The position numbers and the translations under genes are program-made. The notes beneath the pieces were generated by a model. The model made no database searches. It saw only the letters and a list, made by a program, of their open reading frames with translations, and was not told where the DNA came from. A stretch of 64,000 bases of DNA from RPRB01 sp035543115 (GTDB lineage: Bacteria; Myxococcota; Myxococcia; Myxococcales; Myxococcaceae), in contig DATKKF010000134.1 in the NCBI GenBank assembly GCA_035543115.1, positions 1 through 64,000 of the forward strand, given 5' to 3'. How positions within the stretch are numbered: the first letter of the stretch is position 1; each line of letters starts with the position of its first letter. This document shows, piece by piece, positions 51,572 through 60,883 of the stretch.

Positions 51572-52978
51572 TCAGGCGCGGTGTGCAGGCCCCTCCAGCG
51601 GGGCACGCACCGAGAACGCGAGCGAGCCGTCCTCGCGGTTCTCGGCGGAGACGGACAGCCCGAGGTGGCCACAGAGCGCCCGTACCAGGGCGAGCCCGAT
51701 GCCGTGGTGCGCACCGACGGGCCGGGCCGGGTCGAGCCGGACGAAGCGCTGGAAGATCCGCTCCAGCTCGGTCGCAGGCAGCTGCGGGCCGCTGTCCGCC
51801 ACCGCGAGCCACAGCCCCCGCCCAGGCTCGCTCCGGGTGGTCACCCAGCCCCCGCGCTCGGTGTAGGTCATCGCGTTGGCCAGGAGGTTCTGGATGACCA
51901 GCCGAAGCGCCTGCGGGTCCGAGCGCACCCGGGTTCCCGGTGCGATGTGGTTGGTGAACCGGAGGCCGCGGCGGGCGGTCACCTCGCGCAGCAGCGCGGC
52001 GCTGCTGTCCACCAGGTCCCTGAGGTCCACCGTCTCCTCGCTCGCGGCGAGCGCGCCCGTCTCGGCACTCGCCAGCGCCAGCAGGCTCTCCACCATCGCC
52101 TGCATCTCCACGGCGATGCTCTGCGCCTCGGCGAGCGCCTTCCGGTACTCGGGCGCGGTCCGCTCGCGCGACAGGCCCAGCTCGGTCACTGCCCGCAGCC
52201 CGGAGAGCGGCGTCCGGAGCTCGTGCGCCACGTCGGCGCTGAAGTGCCGCTCACGCTCGAAGGAGGCCTCGAGCCGGCCGAGGAGCTGGTTGACCTTGCT
52301 CGCCGCGGGCTCGAGCTCGACCGGGAGCGCTTGCGTCGACAGCCTCCGGTCGAGGCCGGAGGCATCGATGCGGTCCACCTCCCTTCCCAGCGCCTCGACC
52401 CGGCGGACCGACCGGGTGACCACGAGGCCGACCAGCAGCGCCGCGGCGAGCGAGACCAGCCCCGTCGCCCCGGCCAGCTCGACCCCCAGCGCGGCGAGCG
52501 TCTCGTCGAGCGCCCGGGTGGGGCGGGCGACCAGCACCTCGAGCCGCCGGCCCGAGGGGTGCGTCACCGCCTCGTCGAGCCTCGGCGCGAGGCGCAGCCA
52601 GAGCCCCCGACCGCGTGCGCCGCCCTCGAGCGTGAGGAAGGTGGCCACCCCGGGCCGGAGGCCGCCCGCGTCGACCGGCCCGGGCGAATCCGTCGAGTGG
52701 TCGAGCTCGGCGCCGTCGTCGGAGCGGAGCCGGTACCAGAGCCCCTCCGGCACCGCGGGGGTCTCCGCCCCGTTCTCCAATTCCCAGCGGCCGCCCGGCC
52801 CCTCCTCGACCCGTGCGGCGACGGCCCGCGCCTCCTCCGCCAGGTCCTCGTCGAACCGCTCCCGGAGCGTCTCCCGTAGCGAGAGGTGGAGCAGCGCGGC
52901 GAGGGTCCCGAGCGCCAGCGCCACCACCGCCAGCACCGAGCCCATCAGGCGCCGGCGGAGCGACCAGCGCCGGCTCAC
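51572..52978 (-). CDS. Two-component sensor histidine kinase
   Basis: The 468-residue product has two membrane helices (about 12-32 and 163-190) around a ~130-residue periplasmic sensor domain. A HAMP linker follows, then the HisKA box HFSADVAHELRTPLSGLR with the phospho-accepting His252. The ATPase domain has QNLLANAMTYTERGG, VADSGPQLP and HHGIGLALVRAL. It phosphorylates the response regulator encoded directly upstream, with which it overlaps by 4 bases. The signal sensed is unknown. The neighbouring phosphoesterases and Pho-box-like sites make phosphate supply a candidate (inference). Confidence 0.95.
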   Translation of the reverse strand: MSRRWSLRRRLMGSVLAVVALALGTLAALLHLSLRETLRERFDEDLAEEARAVAARVEEGPGGRWELENGAETPAVPEGLWYRLRSDDGAELDHSTDSPGPVDAGGLRPGVATFLTLEGGARGRGLWLRLAPRLDEAVTHPSGRRLEVLVARPTRALDETLAALGVELAGATGLVSLAAALLVGLVVTRSVRRVEALGREVDRIDASGLDRRLSTQALPVELEPAASKVNQLLGRLEASFERERHFSADVAHELRTPLSGLRAVTELGLSRERTAPEYRKALAEAQSIAVEMQAMVESLLALASAETGALAASEETVDLRDLVDSSAALLREVTARRGLRFTNHIAPGTRVRSDPQALRLVIQNLLANAMTYTERGGWVTTRSEPGRGLWLAVADSGPQLPATELERIFQRFVRLDPARPVGAHHGIGLALVRALCGHLGLSVSAENREDGSLAFSVRAPLEGPAHRA

Positions 52979-53649
52979 TCAGCTGCTCCGAGCTGGTACC
53001 CGAGGCCGCGCCGGGTCCGGAGCAGCGGCGCCGGGTGTCCGCCGTCGAGCTTCCTCCGGAGGTACCCCACGTACACGTCCACCACGTTGCTCGTCGGCTC
53101 CTCGGAGCCGGAGAAGACGTGGGCCCAGATCTCCGCCCGGCTCACGATGTGCCCGCGGCGGCAGGCGAGGTACTCGAGCAGCGCGTACTCCCGTCCGGAG
53201 AGCGTGACCGGCCTCCCCGCGCGCTCGACGGTACGGGCCACGGTGTCCACCCGGAGGTCGCCGATCTCGATCACCGGAGCTGACGCCTGGAAGCGCCGGC
53301 GGAGGAGGGCCCGGACCCGGGCGAGCAGCTCCTCCAGCGCAAAGGGCTTGACCAGGTAGTCGTCCGCGCCAGCGTCGAGGCCGCGCACCCGGTCGCCGAG
53401 CGCATCCCGGGCGGTGACGATCAGCACCGAGGCGTCGGACCGGCGGCGGCGGAGATCGGCGAGGATCGACAGCCCGTCCATGGTGGGCAGCATGAGGTCG
53501 AGCACGATGAGGTCGTAGCGGGACTCGCCCCCGAGCCGGAGGCCCTCGAGGCCGTCCGCTGCCAGGTCGACCGTGAGCCCCGCCTCGCGCAGGGCCTGGA
53601 CCATGGCCCGGGCGAGCGGCTCGTAATCCTCGATGACCAGGAGACGCAT
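52975..53649 (-). CDS. OmpR/PhoB-family response regulator
   Basis: The 224-residue product has a receiver domain (acidic pocket VIEDYE; phospho-acceptor Asp51 in LIVLDLMLP; VTARDA; DYLVKPF) and a C-terminal winged helix: VTLSGREYALLEYLACRRGHIVSRAEI, then NVVDVYVGYLRRKLD and RTRRGLGYQL. Proteins of this class bind tandem direct repeats spaced by one DNA turn. It lies 93 bases downstream of the first phosphoesterase gene on the same strand and may be partly co-transcribed with it. Confidence 0.96.
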   Translation of the reverse strand: MRLLVIEDYEPLARAMVQALREAGLTVDLAADGLEGLRLGGESRYDLIVLDLMLPTMDGLSILADLRRRRSDASVLIVTARDALGDRVRGLDAGADDYLVKPFALEELLARVRALLRRRFQASAPVIEIGDLRVDTVARTVERAGRPVTLSGREYALLEYLACRRGHIVSRAEIWAHVFSGSEEPTSNVVDVYVGYLRRKLDGGHPAPLLRTRRGLGYQLGAAE

Positions 53650-53714
53650 GCGACCCCCGGTCCGGATGCTGCGCCCGCGGCAGCCGCCCGTGAACCCTCA
53701 TCGACGGCCGCCCC

Positions 53715-53726
53715 GGAAATGTTTCC
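53715..53726. promoter_or_regulatory. Short palindrome upstream of the response regulator
   Basis: GGAAA-TG-TTTCC (53715-53726) is a perfect palindrome in the 93-base gap between the first phosphoesterase and the response regulator, flanked by CC and GT. Its A/T centre stands out in the GC-rich surroundings. It might be an operator or part of a weak terminator of the phosphoesterase transcript. Too short to be sure. Confidence 0.25.
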
Positions 53727-53742
53727 GTCCGGGCTCCGCCGC

Positions 53743-56613
53743 TCAGGGCGTCGAGCGAGGGCCCTGGCCGGTGCGCCCCTCCGGATAGGGGCGGTCACCC
53801 ATGAGGCCCTTCCAGAGGAGACGGTTGTACGTTGCGGCGTCGACCCGGTCCTCGCGGGTGAAGTCCATGCCCTTGGTCGCCTGGGCCCACCAGCCCGCGT
53901 CGTGGGTGGGCGCCAGTGCGGGCGCGAGGGTGAGCGCCTCGGCCACGGCCGACTTCGGTAGGGGCAGCTTGGTCCCCACCAGGATCGAGGAGGGCACGGC
54001 GTGGAAGTCCCACTGCTCCTGCCGCAGGTCGAAGACCTTGGTCATCGGCCGCACGCCGTGGTCGTGCAGGTTCAGGTGCTCGAGACCGAGCACGTCCTCG
54101 ATGGTCCGGAGCATCGACACCGTGCTGTAGCGCCCCGAGACCACCGCCCGGTGCTTCACGTACGGGCCGACCACGTAGGCGGTGCTCCGGTGCGCGTCGA
54201 CGTGGTCCGGGCCGTCCTGGGAGTCATCCTCGAGCACGAAGATCAGCGTGTCCTTCGCGTACGGGCTCGTCGCCACCTTCTCCACCAGGAGCCCCACCGC
54301 GTAGTCGTTGTCCGCGTGCTGGAGCTCGGGGGTGTTCACCCCGTCGATCGCGGTGCCGAACGAGCCGGTGTGGTCGTTCATCAGCCGGACCAGCGAGAGG
54401 GCGGGGAGGTTCCCGCCGGCGACGAAGCCGTCGAACTCACGCGCCCACTCGGCCTCCCGGTAGAAGTCGGGCTGGGCGGGATCGAAGCCGCGAAAGAAGA
54501 CGTCGGTGTACTGGCGGAGCACCGCGTTGGCGGCCGAGGCAACCGGGATGCCCGCAGCGAACGGATACCGCACGCTCGGGGGCACCCCGCCGAGGCTCGG
54601 AGGGGCCGAGTACGGGACCAGGTCGATGAAGAAGCCGTAGTTCCGGACGGTCTTCCCGGCCCGCAGCGCCGCATTCCACAGATAGCCCGCGCCCGGCTCG
54701 CCGTCCGGAGCGTCCAGCTCGACCTCGTTCGCCGTCCCCGGGAGGATGTCGGGATCCAGCGGGCTGATGGGGATGATCTTCTGACGCTCGGCGGAGGTGG
54801 GCAGGGCGATGTTGATGTCCCGGTCCAGACCCTCCGAGTCGTAGGTCAATCCCCGGCCCGCGTAGTTCACCATGAATGCCTTCTCGTTGGCGTCGGAGGA
54901 TCGGGCGGCGGTGGCCCACTGCCAGCCGTCCATGCTCACCTCGCCGCTGGCGTAGAAGTTGTCCAGGTTGACGAAGCGCTCGGCGAGGGCGTGGAAGTTC
55001 GGCGTGATGGACCGCGGGAACTGGGTGATCGCCGGGTCGCCGTTGCTCCCCTTGGTGTCGCCGAGGATCTGGTCGTAGGTCCGGTTCTCCTTGACGATGT
55101 AGATGACGTGCCTGATGCGCTTGCGGAGCTCGCGCATCACCTCCCGGTCCTCCTCGCCCGTCCCGGCGTCGTTGTTCCGGGCCGTCTGCTCGGTGAGCTC
55201 CTCGAGTTCGTGCCGGTTCGGCACCGGGATGGTCAGGAAGCCGGCCTTGGTGAGCTGGAGCACGTACTGATTCGAGGACCCGTTCTCTGCCGAATCGGGG
55301 CACCCGGGGGCGATGTTGTCGAAGGCGGTTGCGCACTGCTTCGGGTTCGGTCCGGCGTTGCTCTTGGCATTCACCACCCAGAGCGTCCGCCCGTCGCGGC
55401 TCACGCTCACCGAGCTCGGGTACCACCCGGTGGGGATCAGGCCGCGCAGCTCGCCGCCGTCTTCGTCCAGATCGATCACCGCCAGGGAGTTGCTTCCACC
55501 GTTGGTGACGTAGAGGGTGCGCTCGTCCGGGGAGAGCGCCAGGGAGTTCGGGCTCGCGCCCTTCCGCGGACGTGAGCGGCGGTGCTCGCCGTTCTCCCGG
55601 TGCTCCCGGTCGTCGTCCCCCTCCCGCTCCCCCGGAAAAGAGGTGGAGAGGCGCCGGAGCACCCGGTTGGAGCCGGTGTCGATCACGTACACCACGTCGG
55701 CGTTGTCCGCGGCGACGAAGAGCCGGCGCTCGCGCCGATCGAGCAGCATCTTGTTCGGGTTCCCCTCGAGCGGGATCCGGGAGGTGACCTTCGGGGCGCC
55801 GGTGAAGTCCACCACCACCACCTCCCGGTCACGGAGGCTGGAGACGTAGGCGGTCCCGTTCCCCTTCACGCTCACCCAGAAGGGGAACTCGCCGCCCGGC
55901 ACACCGGCCTTGCTCGAGTCGGTCTTCCCGGGCCGGAGGTCCAGCTCGCCGCTGCGCTTGCGGGTGAGCAGGTCCACCACGCTGATCGAATCGTTCTCGT
56001 AGTTGGCCACCACCAGCTTCTTCCCGTCCGAGGTGACGTCGATGCCCGCGGCGTGGGCCCCCACCGTCGGGGGAACTCCCAGCGGGGGGAAGCCGAAGGG
56101 GAGCAGACCGTTCCCCGGGGGGTGGTTCAGGGCGATCGGAGCGCCATCCTCCGCCCAGCCTCCGCCACTCCTGGCGAAGACGTGCACGTCGTCGTCCACG
56201 CCGCCGGAGACGTAGAAGCGGCTCCCGTCTGGGGCGAAGACGATGCCATCGTAGGTGTTGGGGATCTGGAGCGCCTGCTTCTGCACCGCGGTCCGCCCGC
56301 TCACCTCGAAGACGAAGACGTACTCGTTCGAGTCCTGGGGAATCCCGTTGCCCGAGGCATCGGCCCAGCGGTTGAAGCCGCTGGTGAGGACGAGCAGCGT
56401 CTTCCCATCCGGGCTCAGGGCGGTGCTCACCGCCTGCCCCGCGGTGAAGCCGGGGAGCCCCGGCAGGCCGGGGTTCAGCTGGGTGAAGGTCGAGCCCGGT
56501 GCCGCCGTGGGCGTGATGCGCTGCCCGGTGGGAATCGGAATCGGTTCGTGCGCCCCCGCCGCCGTCACGAAGAGCGTGACCGCCGCTGCCGCCACCACGT
56601 CGAGCCGTGCCAT
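53743..56613 (-). CDS. Secreted YVTN beta-propeller / phosphoesterase protein (paralogue 1)
   Basis: The 956-residue product has a Sec signal (residues 1-21) and an N-terminal propeller of YVTN-type repeats (such as LSPDERTLYVTNGGSNSLAVID) to about residue 470. A C-terminal phosphoesterase domain in the alkaline-phosphatase superfamily follows. That domain opens with RHVIYIVKENRTYDQILGD (Glu509-Asn-Arg-Thr512-Tyr-Asp) and has SMDGWQW and the late metal motif LEDDSQDGPDHVDAHR. An Arg/Glu/Asp/His-rich insert interrupts the propeller at 328-352. It probably cleaves phospholipid or other phosphoesters outside the inner membrane. It is divergent from paralogue 2 across a region with Pho-box-like repeats. 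Confidence 0.9.
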   Translation of the reverse strand: MARLDVVAAAAVTLFVTAAGAHEPIPIPTGQRITPTAAPGSTFTQLNPGLPGLPGFTAGQAVSTALSPDGKTLLVLTSGFNRWADASGNGIPQDSNEYVFVFEVSGRTAVQKQALQIPNTYDGIVFAPDGSRFYVSGGVDDDVHVFARSGGGWAEDGAPIALNHPPGNGLLPFGFPPLGVPPTVGAHAAGIDVTSDGKKLVVANYENDSISVVDLLTRKRSGELDLRPGKTDSSKAGVPGGEFPFWVSVKGNGTAYVSSLRDREVVVVDFTGAPKVTSRIPLEGNPNKMLLDRRERRLFVAADNADVVYVIDTGSNRVLRRLSTSFPGEREGDDDREHRENGEHRRSRPRKGASPNSLALSPDERTLYVTNGGSNSLAVIDLDEDGGELRGLIPTGWYPSSVSVSRDGRTLWVVNAKSNAGPNPKQCATAFDNIAPGCPDSAENGSSNQYVLQLTKAGFLTIPVPNRHELEELTEQTARNNDAGTGEEDREVMRELRKRIRHVIYIVKENRTYDQILGDTKGSNGDPAITQFPRSITPNFHALAERFVNLDNFYASGEVSMDGWQWATAARSSDANEKAFMVNYAGRGLTYDSEGLDRDINIALPTSAERQKIIPISPLDPDILPGTANEVELDAPDGEPGAGYLWNAALRAGKTVRNYGFFIDLVPYSAPPSLGGVPPSVRYPFAAGIPVASAANAVLRQYTDVFFRGFDPAQPDFYREAEWAREFDGFVAGGNLPALSLVRLMNDHTGSFGTAIDGVNTPELQHADNDYAVGLLVEKVATSPYAKDTLIFVLEDDSQDGPDHVDAHRSTAYVVGPYVKHRAVVSGRYSTVSMLRTIEDVLGLEHLNLHDHGVRPMTKVFDLRQEQWDFHAVPSSILVGTKLPLPKSAVAEALTLAPALAPTHDAGWWAQATKGMDFTREDRVDAATYNRLLWKGLMGDRPYPEGRTGQGPRSTP

Positions 56614-56701
56614 ACCACCCTCCCGCGAATGTCCCAGGGAGGCAGCTAGCAGCGGCGTGCAGCGGTCTGGTCACGGCTTGCGCACGTTCCGGTCGAGCGG
56701 T

Positions 56702-56719
56702 GATGAGAGCACGATGAGA
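56702..56719 (-). promoter_or_regulatory. Perfect 7-4-7 direct repeat (Pho-box-like), facing paralogue 1
   Basis: On the minus strand the site reads TCTCATC-GTGC-TCTCATC: two identical 7-mers with a 4-base spacer, giving an 11-bp period. That is the geometry of PhoB-type tandem binding sites. It lies 89 bases upstream of the start of paralogue 1 (53743-56613). A matching repeat in the opposite orientation follows 15 bases away. Confidence 0.55.
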
Positions 56720-56734
56720 AGCCGGTCCCTGGTG

Positions 56735-56752
56735 GCTCATCGATGGCTCATC
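56735..56752 (+). promoter_or_regulatory. Perfect 7-4-7 direct repeat (Pho-box-like), facing paralogue 2
   Basis: On the plus strand the site reads GCTCATC-GATG-GCTCATC, again two identical 7-mers with an 11-bp period; the repeat extends to GGCTCATC if one upstream base is counted. It points toward paralogue 2, 198 bases before its ATG. It shares the CTCATC core with the minus-strand site at 56702-56719. The two form a 51-base symmetrical arrangement. Confidence 0.55.
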
Positions 56753-56950
56753 CGCGGAGGGCGAGATCCAAGTGTCCGGAACGCTTCCCTGGCGGAGCTC
56801 CGCGCCGCGCGGGGAGCGCCGTGAACCGGCGCCCCCTCCCGGGCGAGCCCGCCGTCCCGTGTTGGCATGCGGGCCACGCGGCTGGCGCGCGGTGGGCTTA
56901 CCCGTCGTCCCGCGCGCGGGGACGCCTCCGCGCCATGGAGGACACGGACG

Positions 56951-59900
56951 ATGCGCTGGACTCGATGGAAGACCTTGCTCCTGGGTGGCCTGCTGCTGGG
57001 GCTCGCCCTTCCGCTGGTGGGCTGGAGACGGGACGACGGATCCCGGTTCCTGACCTATGGCGCGCCCGCGGGCCAGAGACCCGCCACCCGGCACGTGACG
57101 ATCGACGGGCTGGACGCGGCGGTGCTACCCAACGGGCGACTGGTCACCCCCGCCGGTACCGAGGTGAGCGTGGGTGCCCCGAAGCCGTTCGGCCTGGCGC
57201 TCTCGCCGGACGGAAAGAGCCTGGCCACGATCAACAGCGGGATCGGGCCCTTCTCGGTCACGCTGGTCTCCCAGCTGGGGGGCGGCGGTGCGGTGACGAA
57301 GCTCATCCCGGTCGATGCGACCTTCATGGGGGTGGTGTTCTCGAAGGACGGCTCGCGCTTCTACGCCTCGGGGGGAGAGCGGGGGAACGTCTGGGTCGGT
57401 GACACCGCGAGTCGCAGCATCATCGGCTCGGTCAACCTCAACGGGAGCGCCCACGCCCTGAGCGCGCCGCTCGATCCGGCTGCGGTGACGCCGACCTTCA
57501 AGGGGACATTCCCGGGCCGGATGGCGCTCTCCCCCGATGGCCAGTTGCTCTACGTGGTGGACCAGGGTGCCTTCCAGGTGCACGTCCTGGACACGCGGGC
57601 GATCCACACCGGGGTGGACGGCACGGGCAAGGTCACCGAGCCCAACAACTTCGGCGCGGTGGTGACGCGCATCCCGGTCGGCCGCTACCCGTACGACGTC
57701 GCGACCTCCGCCGACGGCACGCGGCTGTACGTGGCGAACCTGGGCACCTTCCAGTTCAAGCACCTGGATCCGGCCAGCCCCACGGGGAACTCCAACGCCG
57801 ACTACCCGCTGTGCTACCCCGGCGCCGGATACCCGGACGAGACCGGGGCCGATCGCACCCTCCGGATCACCAGGGTGGACCCCCGCGCCCTCCCGGACTC
57901 GCTCCGGGACCCGGCCGGCATCCGCTGTGGCTACGTGCCCGTGGCAACCCAGAACTACACGGTGCCGGGCCTCGGATCGCCCAACGCGCCGGAGAGCAAC
58001 TCGGTCTGGGTGTTCGACGTCTCCAGGCCGGCCTCCGCGGCCCGGCTGGCAGTGGTGAAGACCGGTCCGGCCATCGCCGAGAGGCTGGACGAGGTGCTCA
58101 ACCGGGACGACGACGATGACGACGACGGTCGGGCCTATTCCGGTCCTCACCCCAACGCCCTCGCCGTCGGTCCGGAGGCGATCTACGTGGCGAACGGAAA
58201 CGACGACTCGGTCTCGGTGCTTCGCCCGGGCTCGTGGAAGGTGATGCAGCGGATCGCGCTCTCGCCGCTGAAGGGCGAGGACGCGAAGCTGCGGGGCGTG
58301 CAGCCGGTCGGCCTGGCGCTGTCGCCCGACAGCAAGACGCTCTACGTCGCCGAGGCCGGACTCAACGCGGTGGCGGTCATCCGCCACGGCAAGGTCCAGG
58401 GGCACATCCCGACGGGGTGGTGGCCCGCGGCCCTGGCGGTGAGCGCGGACGGGAAGACGCTGTACGTGGCGAACGCGAACGGCCGGGGCTCGGGGCCCAA
58501 CAACCCCACGCCGCCGGACAACCTGGGGTCACCCAGGTCGGCCACCATCGGCTCGGTCAGCATCATTCCGGTGCCGGACCGCCACACCCTCGACGAGTAC
58601 ACCGCCCGCGTGCTGAAGAACAACGGGCTGGTCCCGGCCCGCGGTGAAGAGGAGCAGGAGAAGCTCGAGGCGCTGGCCGACTCGGTCCGGAAGCGGGTGA
58701 AGCATGTGGTCTTCATCAACAAGGAGAACGCCACCTACGACCTGCTGCTGGGAGACATCCAGAAGACCAGCTCGGGACAGCCGGTGAACGGCGATCCGAC
58801 CTTGTCGCTGGGCGTGGCCGCGGCTCCCAACCACCACGCGCTGGCGCTGAAGTACGCCTTCTCGGACAACTTCTTCCTCGAGCCTTCCGTCTCCTCGGAC
58901 GGTCACCGCTGGCTCGCCGGCGTCTACACCAGCGAGTTCGAGCAGACGCACTGGCCCGCCTCCTACGGCGGCCGGCGCGGCGATTCCGGTGACAACCCGG
59001 CCTCCTATCTGCCGTACCCCGGGCGAATGGGCTTCACCGACGCGAACAGCTCGCCGGATCCGAACGACTACAACCAGTCGGGCGGGACGGCGCTCCACCT
59101 GGTGCGGAACGGGCGATCCTTCGCCAACTTCGGGAATGGCTACGAGTTCGCCCAGGTCGACGAGGACGTGCGCACCGACCCCACCGGCATCCGCAACCAC
59201 GTCAACGTGCCGATGGAGAAGGTGATCCGCGACCGGAGCGATCACCTCTACCCCGAGTTCAACACCGGCATCCCCGACGCGCCGCTCCCCGAGGACCCGA
59301 CGCGCTTCAGCCGCTTCGGGCGCTTCCAGCAGGTCTTCGAGTCACGCTACGTGGACCGCAAGACCGGCGAGTGCAGGCTGCCGAGCTACGTGGACCTGTA
59401 CTACCCGAACGACCACGGCGGCGGCGCGAACGACATCTACCCGGACGGCAGTCACCCCTGGGACTTCGTCCGCTTCGTCCAGGACAACGACGACGCGCTC
59501 GGGCGCACCGTCGATCTCATCTCCAAGAGTCCGTGCTGGAAGGACACGGTCATCTTCGTCGTCGAGGACGACACCCAGAACGGGTTCGACCACCTCGACG
59601 GCCATCGCTCGATCTTCCTGGCGATCGGTCCGGCGATCAGGCCGGGCTACCTCCTGAAGACCCACGCCAGCCTCTCCAGCATCTTCAAGACGGTGGACAT
59701 CATCCTTGGCGTTCCGCCCCTCAACCTCTACGACGCCGCCGCCGGTGACCTGCTCGAGCTGTTCAAGGACGGGAAGGGCCACGACGACGACGACCACGAT
59801 CGGTACGACCGCTGCGAGGTCAAGGAGGACATCCGGGGAGCGGCGGCGTGGAGCCGAGCGACCGAGGGGGTCGAGTTCAGCCGGCCCGACTCTGACGAGG

Positions 59901-59971
59901 TCCGCCTGCGCGAGGCGATCCGCCAGAGCACCCAGCGCCGAGGAAAGAAGCTCGAGGGGACCTTCGAGTGA
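56951..59971 (+). CDS. Secreted YVTN beta-propeller / phosphoesterase protein (paralogue 2)
   Basis: The 1006-residue product has an N-terminal signal or anchor (KTLLLGGLLLGLALPLVGW), a long propeller with PDGKSL-type strand starts (FGLALSPDGKSLATINSG, LPDSKTLYVAEAG-like), and a C-terminal phosphoesterase. The active-site start is KENATYDLLLGD (residues 591-601), with Ala where its paralogues have Arg. SVSSDGHRW replaces their DGWxW, and the metal motif is VEDDTQNGFDHLDGHR. A run of seven Asp (386-392) sits in a propeller loop, and a second acidic/His tract (HDDDDHDRYD) lies near the C-terminus. It is the most divergent of the three; its substrate may differ. Confidence 0.9.
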   Translation: MRWTRWKTLLLGGLLLGLALPLVGWRRDDGSRFLTYGAPAGQRPATRHVTIDGLDAAVLPNGRLVTPAGTEVSVGAPKPFGLALSPDGKSLATINSGIGPFSVTLVSQLGGGGAVTKLIPVDATFMGVVFSKDGSRFYASGGERGNVWVGDTASRSIIGSVNLNGSAHALSAPLDPAAVTPTFKGTFPGRMALSPDGQLLYVVDQGAFQVHVLDTRAIHTGVDGTGKVTEPNNFGAVVTRIPVGRYPYDVATSADGTRLYVANLGTFQFKHLDPASPTGNSNADYPLCYPGAGYPDETGADRTLRITRVDPRALPDSLRDPAGIRCGYVPVATQNYTVPGLGSPNAPESNSVWVFDVSRPASAARLAVVKTGPAIAERLDEVLNRDDDDDDDGRAYSGPHPNALAVGPEAIYVANGNDDSVSVLRPGSWKVMQRIALSPLKGEDAKLRGVQPVGLALSPDSKTLYVAEAGLNAVAVIRHGKVQGHIPTGWWPAALAVSADGKTLYVANANGRGSGPNNPTPPDNLGSPRSATIGSVSIIPVPDRHTLDEYTARVLKNNGLVPARGEEEQEKLEALADSVRKRVKHVVFINKENATYDLLLGDIQKTSSGQPVNGDPTLSLGVAAAPNHHALALKYAFSDNFFLEPSVSSDGHRWLAGVYTSEFEQTHWPASYGGRRGDSGDNPASYLPYPGRMGFTDANSSPDPNDYNQSGGTALHLVRNGRSFANFGNGYEFAQVDEDVRTDPTGIRNHVNVPMEKVIRDRSDHLYPEFNTGIPDAPLPEDPTRFSRFGRFQQVFESRYVDRKTGECRLPSYVDLYYPNDHGGGANDIYPDGSHPWDFVRFVQDNDDALGRTVDLISKSPCWKDTVIFVVEDDTQNGFDHLDGHRSIFLAIGPAIRPGYLLKTHASLSSIFKTVDIILGVPPLNLYDAAAGDLLELFKDGKGHDDDDHDRYDRCEVKEDIRGAAAWSRATEGVEFSRPDSDEVRLREAIRQSTQRRGKKLEGTFE

Positions 59972-60061
59972 CCGCCTGAAGTGAGACGGGGAGCTGCCGG
60001 AGCGAGGTTGGTCCGAGCAGCTCCCCGTCGTCGTTGCGGGAGGTCGGGTCTGCGGGGGACC

Positions 60062-60883
60062 TCAAAAGGCGTAAGAGATGCCGGCCCGGGCCATCACGCT
60101 TCCGGGGTTGAGGCCGCCGATCTCGAAGGCCGGCCCGCCCACGATGCTCAACCGCTCGTCCATGAAGGTCAGCGCGATGGTCGGGCCGAGCAGGTGACGG
60201 GGCCCACCTTCCGCCTCCGCGGGGTCGAACTCGCCCTCCAGGTCCTGTCCGACGTACTCCGCGCCGAGCCGGAGCCAGCTCAGCACCCGCATCGAGGCGC
60301 CGGCGGTGAGCATGACGTCCACCGGATCCCGGCCAGTGGCGAAGATGTGCTCCACGTGGGTGGAGACCTGTCCGCGGAAGCGGCCGAACTCGAGGCCCAG
60401 CTGCAGCCGCCCGTAGGCGCCGTTGCCGCCGCTCAGCTCGTGAACCCAGCCTCCGTTGAGCACCATCTGCACGTTCTTCCACGCGCGGGGGAAGAGGCCG
60501 AAGCGCAGGCCGGCGGTGGCACCGGTCGAGCCGCCGTTGGTGACGTAGTCCCTCCCCAGCACGCCGATGGCCTGCACCGCCATCCAGTCGGTCAGGCCGA
60601 TCTCGCCGCCGATCTCGCCCATGCCTCCGGGGCTGCCGAGGTTGCTGGCGAAGGGCCGCGCCGGGTTGCCGCTGCCGTTGTAGGTGAAGCGGCTGATGAC
60701 CGCGGCCTGCAGCTGGCCCGGGAGCTGGCTCGAGTCGGCGAACATCCACCCACCGTTGCCCGGCCGCTGCTGCCCGGGCGCGAAGTCCGCGCGCTTGCGG
60801 ATGTCGTTGTCCCCGAGCTCCTCCTCGGCGATGGCGACGTGGGACAGCAGCGCGACGACCACGATGGGCAAGGCATGGCGCAT
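60062..60883 (-). CDS. Secreted outer-membrane beta-barrel protein
   Basis: The 273-residue product has a Sec signal (cleavage after AIAEE-like residues near 20) and a barrel-like sequence with alternating strands (LQAAVISRFTYNGSG, MGEIGGEIGLTDWMAVQAIG, FRGQVSTHVEHIFATG). It ends in ARAGISYAF with a terminal Phe, as in outer-membrane proteins. The ATG at 60883 is preceded by a GGAGGG site. Lying between phosphoesterase paralogues 2 and 3, it could be a pore for phosphate or organophosphate, but no family is recognised. Confidence 0.75.
   Translation of the reverse strand: MRHALPIVVVALLSHVAIAEEELGDNDIRKRADFAPGQQRPGNGGWMFADSSQLPGQLQAAVISRFTYNGSGNPARPFASNLGSPGGMGEIGGEIGLTDWMAVQAIGVLGRDYVTNGGSTGATAGLRFGLFPRAWKNVQMVLNGGWVHELSGGNGAYGRLQLGLEFGRFRGQVSTHVEHIFATGRDPVDVMLTAGASMRVLSWLRLGAEYVGQDLEGEFDPAEAEGGPRHLLGPTIALTFMDERLSIVGGPAFEIGGLNPGSVMARAGISYAF

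Larger units (their letters stand above)
56614..56950. promoter_or_regulatory. 337-base divergent promoter region between phosphoesterase paralogues 1 and 2
   Basis: No gene is credible here. Open frames that cross it lack a ribosome site and run into paralogue 2 out of frame. The segment separates two divergent secreted phosphoesterase genes and should hold both promoters. Its standout feature is a symmetric set of direct repeats at 56702-56752, described separately. A GGAGG site lies about ten bases before the ATG at 56951. Confidence 0.6.

Noticed and set aside
56743..57402. 219-residue open frame overlapping the divergent promoter and paralogue 2
   Set aside because: No ribosome site or motif; it runs antiphase to the strong propeller-phosphoesterase frame.
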